Shown here: positions 11,434 through 23,766 of the stretch, one piece after another
Numbering within the stretch: the first letter of the stretch is position 1
Layout of the letters: the number at the start of each line of letters is the position of its first letter
The notes under the pieces: model-generated
The model's input: the letters and a program-made list of their open reading frames with translations, nothing else
Told to the model about the DNA's origin: nothing
The model's database searches: none
Assembly (NCBI GenBank): GCA_019096155.1
Contig: JAHCVI010000004.1
Span: 1,488,001 to 1,552,000 of the forward strand
DNA length: 64,000 nucleotides
From: Staphylotrichum longicolle
Lineage: Eukaryota; Ascomycota; Sordariomycetes; Sordariales; Chaetomiaceae
Reading direction: 5' to 3'
Made by a program: the position numbers and the translations under genes

Positions 11434-13552
11434 ATGAAGTTGACAAATCCGGGGGCAGTTCCTGTGTAAGCACCCAGATGATCGCAGACTATCTCAGACT
11501 TCAAAGGCACTAACCCAGTGGTCACAGATACACGGTCGCGGGGCCGTCGACGGCGAGGCCGCTGCCAGACTGGCTTGCGCGCCGCAGGAAGAGGTCCTCG
11601 AAATACGATGCCGAGAACCTCAATAACTTTGAGCTGTTGCAGGAGTTTGAGTTTGAAGAGGGCAAGTCACCTACTCTACTCCAGACGCGGGGTCCATTGC
11701 TCTTGGAGACCTCGAGATGCTAATACTTCCTGGAACAGCCAGCAACTGCGTTCGGGTCAGCGAAGATGGCAACTGGATCATGAGCACGGGTACATACAAA
11801 CCCCAGTTTCACGTCCACTCGACCAAGAGCTGTCTCTCTCTTTCTCCCGCCACACGAAGTCCGAGAACACGACCTTCCAATTCCTCAGCTCCGACTACAC
11901 AAAGAGCCTGCACTTGCAAAACGACCGGTCGCTCGAGTTCCATACGCCAATGGGGTGCCATTACGAGGTCAGACTACCACGCTTCGGCCGAGACTTGGCA
12001 TATCTGCGGCAGAGCACCGAGGTGCTGATTCCTGCCGTCGGGTTGAGTGCCGATGGATCCGGGTACGGAGAGGTGTTCCGGCTCGATCTGGAGAGTGGCC
12101 AGTTCCTCCGTCCTTGGCAGATTGAGGTGGGCGAAGACGACGCCAACAGCGGCTTGCAGGGAGGAATCAATGTGGGCGCGGTCAATGTCGCTGCGGTGGC
12201 GGAGAAGACTCACGGACTCTGCGCGTTCGGCACGTCAATTAGTACCGTCGAGTTCTACGACCCGCGCAGCAAGGGGAGAGTGGCCGTGCTGGGCGGCCAC
12301 GACGGCGAGGTCACCGCCTTGGACTACAGCGACGATGGGCTGTCGCTCGCGCTAGGAACCAGCACTGGTCAAATACGCGTCTTCGACCTCCGAAACCCAC
12401 GGCCCTTGTTGAAGAGGGATCAGGGCATGGGTCTTCCGATCAAGAACCTGATCCACCTCAAGACCCCTACTGAGGAGCGCAAGCTTCTCTCGGCCGACAA
12501 GCGGATCATCAAGATTTGGGATGAGCAGACCGGCGATCTCTGGACTTCGGTCGAACCGCTGGTTGACCTCAATCATGTCACCCACGTTCCGGACTCAGGC
12601 ATGATCTTGACTGCGAATGAGGTACGTTGTTTTCGTTCAAGGGAGACACCCTCGATACAGGTCGCTAACCTATTCACTCTAGGGCAAACACATGCACTGC
12701 TTTTTCATTCCAAACCTGGGTCTGGCTCCGAAGTGGTGCCACTTCCTGGACAACTTGGTCCACGAGATGGAGAACGAGACACAGACGGAGACCTACGACA
12801 ACTACAAGTTCTTGACGAAGCCAGAACTCAAGTCCCTCAGCTTGGACCACCTCGTCGGGAAAACCAACCTGCTCCGGCCGTACATGCATGGCTACTTCGT
12901 TGCTGCTAAGCTGTACGACCAGGCTCGTCTCATCGCCAATCCGTACATCTGGGAAGAGGAGCGGGCCAAGAGGATTAGGGAGAAGGTTGAGAAGGAGCGC
13001 TCCAGCCGCATTAGAGGAGTCAAGAAAGTCAAGGTCAACCAGAAACTGGTGGACAAGATGCTGCAGCGGCAGGAGAAGAGAGCCAAGGTGGACATCGAAG
13101 CCGGCATGCTCGGCGATGCTCGTTTCGGCAAGCTCTTCGAGGACGAAGAGTTCAAGGTGGACGAGACCAGTTACGAGTTCCGCGCCCTCAACCCCAGCAC
13201 TCAGGTGGAGGGGGTCCATGGCGATGCCCGCATCGGCGGCCGCGACCAAGCCGACTCGGAGAGCGAGTCGGAGGACGAGATCCGGCCGACGAAGCCCAAG
13301 GACGAGGTCGTTATGCAAGTCTCGTCATCCAAGGTCCAAGGTGGCAAGATCAGGGACACGGCGATCGGTTCCAGGGCGCAAAAGCAAACGCGTACCGCAA
13401 AGGTCAAGACTGGCGACGTTGTTGGAGAACAACAAGTTACATTTGTACCAGAATCTAGGAGGAAAAGCAAACCACAGCCAGCACCGCCTGCGGCGTCGGG
13501 CAGGCGCCAAGACAGGAGGAGCGCGAGCACCAACACCTTCCGACGATTATAG
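11434..13552 (+). CDS. ENP2: Ribosome biogenesis WD40 protein ENP2/NOL10, frame broken near 11820
   Basis: ENP2/NOL10 is a nucleolar WD-repeat protein of the small-subunit processome, needed for 18S rRNA maturation. Four exons (11434-11465, 11528-11661, 11739-12621, 12683-13552) give about 639 residues. The start reads MKLTNPGAVPVYTVAGPS, followed by ARPLPDWLARRRKR, as in the family. WD-like motifs such as GHDGEVTALDYS and ADKRIIKIWD occupy the first half. The NUC153-like segment RFGKLFEDEEF and a basic tail are at the C terminus. Intron 2 is of the GC-AG class (donor GCAAGT at 11662, branch GCTAATAC). Near 11812-11832 the frame changes between STGTYKPQFHVHS and LSLSFSRHTKS, which are adjacent in the family. 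One base appears to be missing, and total coding length is one short of a multiple of three. Confidence 0.9.
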
Positions 13553-13730
13553 ACGCCAGTTCCACTTCCGTTCGGACCCAATATTATACAAGAAAAATCG
13601 TGGTATCTCCGGCTTCGCTCTCTTCGTGAACCGACCGAATGGCGACGAATTTAATCCCTGGCTCTCCAGTGTCCGCCAAATCCCCATCGTCTCTTCAGAT
13701 CACAGCCCCTCCTCCCATCACCCGACCGTC
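13553..13730. other. Short convergent 3' region
   Basis: Only 178 bases separate the converging ENP2 and membrane-protein stop codons. Nothing else is visible. Confidence 0.5.
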
Positions 13731-14229
13731 TCACTTCCGACCGAAGTTTGCACGCTTCTTCTTAGGCTTGTCGAGCCCTTTCTCCAGATCGAGATACTCG
13801 GGCTTGATCCTCGGCGTCGGCGGTATCGTCGAACCTGCCTCCTCGTCCCTCCTTGACTGACTTGGGGAACTCAGACCGCCTCGGCGTGAGGACAGTGACG
13901 ACCTTCCTTGCCGATCTCCGGATTGTCTCCTTGACGGTCCACTCGCGCTTCTTGGCAACGAAGAGAGGACAGAGCTGGCAACTGCGCGGCGACAAAGGTG
14001 GTTAATATCTGCGGGTTAAGAATTGGCAAGGGGGGGTGGACTGGTTCTTACTTCCGAAGAGCGCGACGACCACAACAACAACGATGATGGCGATCAGGGC
14101 CCCGCGGGAGAGCACCACCCCGCCGGTGGAGGGGCCGGCTGCGCCGGCGACGTTGCCGTCGATTATGTCACCGCCGCCGGCGTGGCCTTCGCCAGCGAGC
14201 GGGAAGCTTCCTCCTCCGCTATCTGCCAT
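13731..14229 (-). CDS. Small single-pass membrane protein with two apparent compensating frameshifts
   Basis: Two exons (14229-14052 and 13981-13731) encode 142 residues in an uninterrupted frame. The N terminus is Gly/Ser-rich (MADSGGGSFPLAGEG) and is followed by one strongly hydrophobic helix at about residues 42-60 (ALIAIIVVVVVVALFG). A basic juxtamembrane region and a C-terminal segment IPPTPRIKPEYLDLEKG come next. Between about 13965 and 13835 a different frame looks more like protein, reading AKKREWTVKETIRRSARK and LTPRRSEFPKSVK with GC-rich third positions. The literal frame there is Ser/Arg/Gly-rich. So one base seems missing near 13961-13970 and the frame is regained near 13815-13845. 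I cannot name the protein. It resembles conserved small transmembrane proteins of Sordariomycetes with no known role. Confidence 0.65.
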
Positions 14230-16680
14230 GGCTACTTTCTGTCGTGCGAGGTTGTGTGGTTTGGGTTTATTGTCGTTCGTTCGTCTCCAGAGACAGGTCG
14301 AGTCCAACTCAGGGTGGCACGATAAAACGAATGACCGCGGGACCAGCAGCGGCGCGTAGGGGAGAGAATCAAAAGAGGACCGGGAAATGGGGGAAGGAGA
14401 AAAGGTTGTGCGGCTTTGCCGCTGGGGGTGTGTCAGACGAAGTATATACGTAGACAAGCACGGGACAGCTGATGGTGTCAGACTCGAGGTGACGAGCCCA
14501 GAATCCAAGAGACGACTGGTCAAATCCCCAGCCTATCCCAGCAAACCCCAAGACCTCTTAGCGTATAGCACAACTCCCTTTATTATCACCAGAAGCTCCC
14601 CCCTCCTTGAAAAGCGTCTCTGTGACAGTGATGAATGCACGCCCTCCCATCCCAATCACTGTCACCGGCACTTGCAAACAACCTCAACACACCCCAAATA
14701 CCACCCCTCATTGGACCCCCTCCCCTGTTCGCCGTGCAAGCGCCCGACCATGTGGGTGATACTTTCGTACCCATGCATTCGCGCACCGCATTCAGAACCA
14801 GGAGGGAGAGAAGGCCCAAACGGCGACCGGCGGCTGCGATTCGACGGCGGGCCCTGGCGGGTTGTGGTCTTGGCTTTGGATGCGGGACAGGGGTAAGCTG
14901 GATGCAGGGCCAATGAGGGCGGGGCAAAGAGGGTTGGCGGCGGCAAGGGGTGGGGTTCGAGGGGACGAGGGGGAGGGTGTGGAATGGACGTCACAGTGGC
15001 TCGATAGGCTGTGATTTGAGACAATTGGATGGGGTTCGGGAGGGGACCTGGGCTTTGCTGGGCTCCTGGGAAAGGGGGGTGTTGCGGGATACGCGCCGTT
15101 GGGGTGCAGGACTGCAAGGTGCAGGTGTTTATCGTGCAGGAAGGGGGAGGGGATCTGGGCTGATTTTTTGGGTTGGGGTTTGGGTGGCTTATATGATGTG
15201 ATGTTTATTCACAGGGATTTGAGGAGGAGGCAGCGGATTACGGGGTTGTTGATGAGGTGAGAGAAGGGGGGACATCGAAAGAATTGAAGGAAAAGAGAGA
15301 AAAAGATTGAGAAGCGCTGGTGCCGCCGGGTTTGGGAGAAGAGAAGATGTTACTTACTTGCGTGCAGCACATTGTATTATACTGCAAGCTCTTCCACCAT
15401 CACCGAAACTGGTGATGGTGGCTGAATGTGTTCCTGACCTGGAATGGGTCAGAAGCACTGCATTGCATCAAGGTGTTTTGGCACACCCAGGTGCGAATCA
15501 ACATGTTACCATGTCGACCGTCGCCAAGTGTTTGGCGAACAGGCGACTGCTTGCGAATCCTCACACGGCCCCGTTTAGCAGTCCATTCTTCGGCCCTACT
15601 GCGTAATAGGGACGAAGACAACCTGGGATTGAACGGTTAGCCTCATGGTAAGACAGTTGCGAGGGCGTCGACGGCAGCGTGCATGACACTGCCGCTTGGC
15701 CACCAGCGCTTCTCTTGTTGTGTTGAGATTTGCTGATGGGTTTGCACCTGTAAGTGCAGGAAGTTGCTTCAGTCGATTGCCTGGCTTAGGTACACGTCAC
15801 TGACCCAAATTCAAGGGATAGTGCTGCTTCCGCAGAGTCGCAGACTTGTGTCGCTTGCCGCCCTGCTTCAACCTCCACCCCGCTAAGCATGGCCCTCCCA
15901 TTGTTTGGAAACAGCCCTGCTAGAAACTCAAGTGACGGTCTCCAGGCTCCGCTTGGGTACGACATGATCAACACACCAAGGGCCAAAGCTAAACGTCTTG
16001 TGTTGACTTTGTCTGCCTCGAGACACGTTCTCAGGGTCTCGGTCTCGCCTGTCCGACACCTCCCAGCAACCGGCGTAAGCGGCGATTTTTGATCAACTCT
16101 TCTGGACCGTGTAATAGCACTTGCACTGACAAGGCCTCCGGTGCTGGATTTGGGTTGCTGGCCGAGTCTGGCCTTTGCTGGGATGCTGGTTCTAGACAAC
16201 CTCGAGTCGAGTCCTAGATCCAATTGAACAGGCAATAGGCTCGAAAAGCTGAGACTGTAGGTATCACCTCATGACATCTTGAGGTATTTTATCTGTCTCG
16301 ACCCCCTGATTGAGCTCCAGCCAGGACGGGCTTGGAGCTCCGTGCCAGCCCTCACTGAACTTGAAGCAGGCAGCAAGGTTGGTCGCTTCCTGAGTGGGAA
16401 GGCACAACAAAGCTGCCCGTGGTGACTTCCACAAAATAGATCAACGATGATTTTTCGGGTTCAGTTGGACTTTTAGCCCACTGCATCAATCTGATCGAAC
16501 CGAGACTGCCATTCTTCTGAAGTCACAAGACAGATTTTTCCTCCCTTGAGCTCTCTTCACTCTCGTCCTTGGGACTAATCCGGTTCTTGCCCCCTTTTGC
16601 TGCCTTCCAAGCAAATAGCAATTCGTTTCGCGTCATTTGCTAAGGCCGAGCCAAAAGACATCCCCCATCCCATTGACTCG
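14230..16680. other. Long intergenic region without a supported gene
   Basis: This stretch of 2.45 kb contains several short open frames on both strands (for example 14387-14896 and 15786-16235), none with a recognisable domain, start context or intron support. It is G-rich on the plus strand around 14930-15300. It should include the leaders of the membrane-protein gene (left) and of the coiled-coil gene (right). Confidence 0.45.
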
Positions 16681-19600
16681 ATGGCGCTCTCATCACCCGG
16701 GCAGACCCGAGTCTTCGATCCCATGGACCAGATGCCCATGATGGGAAGTCTCAGCGACACAGCGGACGATGCAGTGCACCGCAGTGAGGAGGCCATGGTT
16801 CTCTTCGAGGAAGAGCAGCCCTTCCCCCCCACTCAGCCATCTCCCAAGCTTGGACAGAGCAAACAGGGGGCATCTGAGAAAGACACTGCAAGCTACAGTC
16901 CCTCAAAAGACACTATGCTGCTGGAAAAGCCTTCCACTCTTTCTCGAGCCTTGGACCTGGACAAGGGGTACGAGTTTGGCCCTGCTGTACAGTTCGCCCC
17001 CGGCTTCTTCACAAAAATACCCGGAAAGCAGGCCCCTGTTCACCAATCCGGGCAGCGTCAGGAACAAGACAACAATCCCTCGGTCCACTCAAGCCGAGCT
17101 TCCCACAATCATGGCCCCTCTCCGCACAGCAGGCCAGTCGAAACTACCATTAGCGGACAGTCTCAGCCAGCTGAGCTCTTGATTCATACCCTCCAACAAC
17201 CTTTGACAACTGGTCACCGGTTTGGAGGAAACGGCAACAACAAGGCAAATGGGACGGGAACTACCGTCTTGAAGCAAGTTCCTCCAGCGGCTGGAAAACC
17301 TCCTTTCCCAGACACCTCGCCAAAGACGTTAGCGATGTCATCGGTGCAAGCCGGTGTCGAGCGCACGTCTGCCGCTGCTTCAAGTGACGGAGAAATGGGG
17401 GCCCAGGTTCCGATTCGCAACCCAGACATGACAAATAACATGAACTTGGGTCAGGAATCTTGCACTGCTGCAAATATGGCCCAAGTCGGCAGTGAAGCAA
17501 CTCTGCACCACAGTCCTCCCGGGCGCGGCCGGCAACTTCCAACAAAAATTGCGAGGGTGGGAGAGTCAGACCGACGGCATCAACACTCTCCAGTACCGCC
17601 AACAGGAAACGCGCACTACTCCACGAGAGAGCCCGCAGATCGAGCTCGGATACATATGGTAAACCGGCCAGTGCGGGAAGTGGTACACAGCAGGCCAACA
17701 AGATCAGTTCACCGCGCTCGACCCGAGTCACGGAGTTCCAACGTGTCAAAACAGAGGTTAGTTCACATGCCCATCGCAGTCTTGCTTCAGACCCTGACAA
17801 TTCTGGAAGATCCAGATGCGGATCCTTAGCATCCAGTCCAATGGTGCGGCAGCGGAGAGTCAATATCAGTCACGAATTCACCACGGGTATGGCCGGTGTC
17901 ATCAATCAGTTCACGCATCAACAAAACGCCGCACTTGAGGAGCAGAAAGCAAAATATCACAAGTACATCAAGCGGCTCAAGAAGGATCTTTCCCAAGAGT
18001 CTGCTGTTGTTGCTCGGCAAGTCTCCGAAATCGATGCCCAATCTAAAGACCTGGAGGCTCTTCAAGAATCCAAGGAACACATGGCAAGCCAATTGCGCGA
18101 CATCAAAGCAAAGTTGAGGGCGTCTGACGACCATGCTCGGAAGCTTGAAGAGAAGTATCACGCTTGCAAAACACACCTCAACTCTGCCATCCAGGAGCAA
18201 CAGGATCTCTACACTCGCTCAAAGGAGCAATGGGATGAGGCACTTCGACAAGTTCGAGCCATGGGAAAGTCCCAGAGCGTTGAAACAGAGATGGCTGTGC
18301 AAAAGGCGGAAGTCATCAGGGAGAAAATGATTGAGAAGGTCCGTCAGACCATCGCTCAGAGCAAGAGTGAAGCAATGGACTGTAGGTGTAGTATCCCATG
18401 GGTTCACAACAATGAAGGCTGATCTGTCACCAGTATACGGCAGGATCGAAACCTTGACACAACAGGTTGAGGAGAAAGAGACTGAGCTCATGGAGGAGCG
18501 AGAGTCTGTCCGTACCTTGTCCAAGCGAGTCCGAGAGCTTCAGGCTACTTCTGCCGGTTTTGAAGCGCTCGCTGCTCAAGGCAAACAGATTCTTGCCACA
18601 ATCGGTGAGCAGCAGTCAAAGGCAGAAGAGCACCGCCAAAAATTGGCTGAAGACTTCCGTCATAGGTAAGTGTCTCGGGACTAGATGCGGATTTAGTGAT
18701 TAATATATCCCTCCAGACTCGACGCAATTGCCGATCGTCTTGAACAACTCTCTGGGGCAATGTCTGTCCAGCCTGATGTTTTAACTAGTATCAAAGACGG
18801 TCAAGATGAAACAACCCGCATGTAAGAATCCTCGAAAATGCTGATCGGTTTGCATCTCTAACTTGACAAAGGATCACGGCTAAGCTTGACACCATTCTGG
18901 ACTCGCGAAATTCTATTTCAGAGGCTACAGGGCAGTTGTCGGCTGACCTTGAGCTTCACACGGAAAAGATCTGGAAGCGGCTGGACGATCAACTCGAATC
19001 GTTGAGCAAACAGTTGGCGGAGAAAGCCGAAGAGAATGGCATGGTGTCAACACTCTACAAGCGAAAGGACGCTGAATGCGAACAGCACAAGAAGGCAATC
19101 GAATCCTTGAGAGAAACTGCGGAAAAGCAATGCGATCAGATCCAGGATCTCGAAGCAAGCTTGGTGTCCCTGGATGCAGCCCAAGAGGAGAATGAGGACA
19201 CAATACGACGCCTCCAGGCCACAGCAAGGGACACGACTCAGCTCAGAGAGGACCTGGAGGCCAAAGCAGCTGCCGTGGCCGAGTTGCAGATCAAGCTCGA
19301 CGTCAAGGAGAGGGAACATGCTTCCGAGCTGCAGAGTTACAGTTCAAACATCCACAAGCTTGCTCAAGCAATTCACGAGAAAGACCAGTCCTTGGGTGCT
19401 GCGGTTCAGCAGGCTGCGGAAACTGCCCGACGCGAAGCCAGAGCAGAAATGGAGAAGGTGGTTTTCAACACTGAGAGACTTCTTCAAGAAATGCAACAAC
19501 AACGAGATTTGGTGGTAGTCGAGCTGGAAAAGCTAAAGAACCAAGCTCATCAAAGCGAGCAAGATGCGTCTCAACATGCGACGACGATACACTCACTCAA

Positions 19601-21014
19601 GGAGACTTTGGCCGCAGAGGAAGCAAAGAGAAGAGAGATGGCCGAGCAACTCACACAGCGCACAGCCAACTTTGAACAATTCGAGACTCGACTGACATCA
19701 AAAGTCAACAGTATGGAGACAAAACTCAACACAGCCAGAAATCAGGCAGTCGAGCTAAAGGCAGAAAATCAGCGTCAACACGCCAGGTCAGAGGCACTCC
19801 TTGCGGGCCTTAAACACTGGGCACTACAAGAGGGGTTTGCCGTCGATGGGCTTGAGTGCCTCAGCAATGGAAAGATTGGTGCGGAGGAGCTCGGCTCAGA
19901 ACTGACAAAGATTTTGACAGAGTCGTCAGTCTCACGGAAGCTGCAAACCGTCCCTCTTGAAGCAGATCCGAAAAACACACTGCTTCCCGGCGAGAGCTCA
20001 AAGTTCTTCCCTGGTATTCAACCTCCGCAAGCAGGTCCCGAAAGGCAATCCGCAGCTGCGAAACCCGAAAACGACTTTGTTGGCGCAGCATTGAGCAAAC
20101 TTGATGTGAAGAATGGGAAGACTGAGGAAAGCGGTCCAAGGGGCGATCCGCTGCCATACGCAGCAACCTTGCATCATATGAGACGCGTTGTCGTCCGCAG
20201 TCCCGCAAATGTACCGAACGAGCCAGCTGCACCGTCGATTGATCAGGAGAAGATGCGGAGGAGGGTGTCTCTGCAGCCGAAGTCCATCCTGAAGCGCGTC
20301 ACTAGAAGCACAGCTAGACTGATGAAACAGGAGAGTTTCGGCAGTGGCGCAGGGCATGGGGCATTCAAAAGAAGCAGACAAAATGACACAGATTGCAGAC
20401 CGACTGACGCCGGACTCCTTGTGGCCTTAGACGCAGACGCAAAGCAGATTAAGAGCACAACGAGGGCGTCGAGTCGCTCCAGCAAACGCAGACGTTCAGG
20501 AACGGCGGAGCCCGACAACCAAACCGGCCCCTTCGGAAGCTCCAAGAATGAGACAATGCGAGAGCCATCCGGACTCGGTACCGAAACACAAAAAGAGCTG
20601 CTAGAGCCAAAGGACAGTGTCTCGGGAACAATACAGGTCATGCAACAGGAAGCTATAGAGGCTCATCCTCAGCAACAACACGTCGTCGCACCTGGATCTG
20701 TCGAAATACAACCCGCGGCAGACCACAACTCACGGAGAAACTCGGTGATTAGCCATCACGGCTTGCGCAGGACCCCGTCAGCAAACAACCCGCAAAGCGT
20801 GGGCCCGAGGCAACTGAACGTGCGGACATATGGTTCCCAGAGGGCGACCGCAGAACCTTCCATTCCCAACGGGACCTCTGCCTTACGACCTTTCTCCCGC
20901 TCACAGTCGCAATCCCGATATTGGTCGAGGCCGGAGGACGAGTCGCAGGAGTCGATGACTTTTTCGCAGGGTGTTGATGCCGACGAGAATTTCTTGCTTC
21001 CATTCAAAACATGA
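16681..21014 (+). CDS. Large coiled-coil protein of unknown function, frame switch in 17496-17829
   Basis: The gene encodes about 1393 residues. The first ~370 are low-complexity Ser/Pro/His/Gln-rich sequence. A long coiled coil of about 700 residues follows, with many Glu, Lys, Gln and Leu heptads and pieces such as FTTGMAGVINQFTHQQNAAL. A Ser/Arg-rich tail contains PKSILKRVTRSTA. Four exons are clear: 16681-18381, 18434-18665, 18717-18821 and 18872-21014. The introns of 52, 51 and 50 nt have GTAGGT, GTAAGT and GTAAGA donors. Within exon 1 the frame that starts at 16681 stops at 17827, while the coiled-coil frame is open from 17496. No GT-AG pair of suitable length and phase joins them, and the total is one base short of a multiple of three. 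The architecture resembles structural proteins such as synaptonemal-complex filaments or spindle and septum scaffolds, but I do not recognise a family. Confidence 0.7.
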
Positions 21015-21572
21015 GGTACTGGTCGGGACCTTGATTTGCGTCTGAGATTTTCTCGATCAATTTGGGGGATATAACGTGGCAAGGTGCATAATTTAGCTTG
21101 TGTGTTCGGCAGCTGTGTTTTCTGATGTCAACTGAGAAAGGGAAAGAAGAGGAAGAAACTGGACCTATTGTAGCGCTTAGATTTGAACCATCATGAAGAC
21201 ACTTAGCTTTCACATTTGCATCCCTCCTGAACGATGCCACAGCAAACCTCCCATGCCTTCACCAACCTTCATCATCAAGTTACGACCCACACCAGAGTGT
21301 TCACGTACCGATGAACACACTGGAATAGAGATATCTTCCGATTCCTCTCAAGATCTAACCCTTCTCCCAAACCCTGAATAAACGCCGGCCATGCTGTCAT
21401 GGTGTCCTTTTTTTGTACACTGGCAAGCCCATGGTATAATACACGCCCCCTTTGCGAACCTCCCTGAGAGTCGAGTAGCGTTCGAATACCTTCCCAGTCG
21501 CCCCCCCCCCCTCCTTCCTACTTTTCTTCCCACACCTCTCACTACCCAGCCATTGGCGTTGGGAGGAACTGA
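21015..21572. other. Convergent 3' region; includes an 11-C homopolymer
   Basis: This is non-coding sequence between the coiled-coil gene and the mitochondrial ribosomal protein gene. It contains a run of eleven C at 21501-21511. No gene is supported. Confidence 0.5.
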
Positions 21573-21897
21573 TCATTTGCCCTTTCGTTTTTGCTCGAGG
21601 AAAAGGACCCTCCTTCGGACTGTTTGAGAGAGACAGGTCGTGTCAGTTGTTGCTGGGGGGAAGCAGAGAACGGGACGGGCCGTACTGATGGGGTCGTATT
21701 TGATCATGCTCATGGGCAGGGCTGTGCGGGCGCGGGTGAAGGTGTAGAAGTAGCCCGTCATGGCCATCGAGAGGAGGCGCACGTTGATGATGCGCGACTT
21801 GGCTGTTTTGGGGAGCGTAGTTCATGGTGTGGTTAGTTTACATTTCCATTGGGATTCATGTCGCGAGGGATGGATGGGATATACCCTTCTTTGCCAT
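21573..21897 (-). CDS. MRPL39: Mitochondrial large-subunit ribosomal protein bL33m (MRPL39)
   Basis: Three very short exons (21897-21885, 21802-21686, 21619-21573) encode 58 residues of the bacterial L33 family, a component of the mitochondrial 54S subunit. The protein begins MAKKAKSRIINVRLLSMAMT, continues with a GYFYTFTRARTALP segment, and ends RRRVLFLEQKRKGK. Length and motifs fit yeast MRPL39. The first exon has 13 nt. The introns are 82 nt (GTATAT...AACAG) and 66 nt (GTACGG...AACAG). The start and splice phases are fixed because only this combination restores the conserved sequence. It is easily missed by simple open-frame searches. Confidence 0.93.
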
Positions 21898-21982
21898 CTT
21901 GACTGTTTCTCTCCTCGCGTACTGCTGGTGGTGGCTTGATCGGGGGCGGTGTTCGGCGCGGCGTTCAGCGTCACTCGTTTGG

Positions 21983-22014
21983 CGTCGCCGTCGTCGTCGT
22001 CGTCGTCGTCGTCG
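21983..22014. repeat. CGT/ACG trinucleotide microsatellite
   Basis: About ten near-perfect CGT units (one interrupted) lie in the divergent promoter region upstream of the bL33m gene. Confidence 0.85.
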
Positions 22015-23759
22015 CGGGCGGGTTTGAGGTTTTGCGGTTCGGAGCTGCACGGCTGCACGGACTTTCGAGGTTGAGGTGCACGGGCCGGGCTACCGGGGCT
22101 CGAATGTGGAGCCCTCGTCTGCCGCTGGCTTGGGCCCAGTTCTGCACCAGGCACTGGACCCACGCCTTTTGGATGGATGGACTTGCGACGGACATCGGAA
22201 GAGAATTGACCCGAGAAGCCAAGGATATGGAACGCCCGACGGGCCCGGGTGGGACTCGATGGACAGCGGGGCTTCTTGCCTCCAAAGAATCGGATGGGAA
22301 TTGGCAGTTGACTCGTGAATTCCTTCGTTTGATCTTTGAGTATAGGACGTTTGTCTTTCAATTCAGACGATTGCCTAAATGGTTTCAAGCGATTCAAGCA
22401 GTTCATTGACCCAACCTCCCCATGTTGTTTGCTCCGCTGTATGAATTGTTGGTTTCTGGTTTGATGTTGACTGTGTGAGACGCTGTGTAACACCTGATTC
22501 GTTGTGGTCTCTTGTTGTCTCGTCCAAGACAACGGCAGTTTCTTGTCTCAACTCATGTCAGCTTAGCGGTTTCAACGCCGCAAAATGGGACTGGACACGA
22601 CCCGAAATCTTCAGAGTTGCCGCATGCAGCAACTCGCTTGAAAGCTCACATTGTCACCATCAAGGTCGGTTCCAGACTTCCAGTCCGAGCTCGCTAGCGG
22701 ACAAGGAGCCCCGAGCTAGGGCAGCTCACACCGCCCGCGCAATCTCCATTTTCGGAGCCACGCCGCCCGGAGGGACACAATAAGTGCGCAGCCAGTCTCC
22801 TGTTGGATCATCAGATCTGTTCCAGCCGCATCCTCCTTCCAGATCTTCCTGATAGTGATACGACAGGCCGCAGCTGAGAGATAGGTGAGGGGAGGGGAGG
22901 GGGGACCACTGGAAATGGCGGTGATACTCATGACACCAATGAAACTAATAGCGCGCTTTTAGAACCCCCACCGCCCACGTCGCCCCATCAAAGTTGCCGC
23001 AAGTCGCCGCCTCCACTTCCCCAAGTTCCCTGATTTCCAGACAAGCACGCGGCGTCGAAGCTGCCAACAAATGGCGCCCTTGCTGGTGCAGGTTGCCCGC
23101 CGTGGGACGACGGGCAAGCGCTCGGCATTGAGGAATGGCGCGGGGTTGATCCCTGGCTCAGTGCTGCAGGGACCATCCTGCCGCAGAGGTAACGATACCC
23201 GTCTCCTTTTTTTTCCACCCATTATCCACCTTTGAGTTTCCAGCTTTCCAGTATCCTCTTTCTACCCTGCTGTTTCGTATTGAAACTGAGAAACCGCCTG
23301 CGCACTTGCCCGGTGCTGGCTGGGTTGGTGTCGGCGGCGTGGTCTTTCATCACTGCCGCCCAAAACACCCCCGGAAGGGAAACCGCCATTGAAACAACCG
23401 CCGCCCGCCGCCCGCCGCTTCGCCGCCTCGCCGCAGTGTTGGAGGCAGTGCGTTTGCGCCCGGTTTCGGCCTGCAGCGGCCCAACCCCAGGGTTGCCGGG
23501 ATGGCCCGCGGGAGGCAAACAGATATTAAGTCGGATGACAGGAGATAATCGCATACTTATGCGCTGATTCCTGCCGTTGGGCTGAGTGGCCTGCCGTAGC
23601 CAAGCACCGTCGTTGATACCCCCCCCCCTTTTATGACTTGTACATTATTTGATCCCGATTTCTCTCATTCGTGCCTATCACCGCCGTGTTCCTGTCACCA
23701 CAGAAACCCGGCTCCTTATCACTCGACCCCAACCCTCTCCATCAACCTCGCCGTGACAC

Positions 23760-23766
23760 TGACTCA
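23760..23766. promoter_or_regulatory. Perfect TGACTCA (Gcn4/CPC-1-type) site
   Basis: The heptamer TGACTCA lies 182 bases upstream of the alanine aminotransferase start codon. In fungi this is the binding site of the general amino-acid control factor (Gcn4, CPC-1). A second perfect copy is inside the gene's intron at 24388-24394. The link to this gene is inference from position and function. Confidence 0.4.

Noticed and set aside
14387..14896. 169-codon open frame
   Set aside because: Low-complexity composition and no recognisable motif or splice sites.
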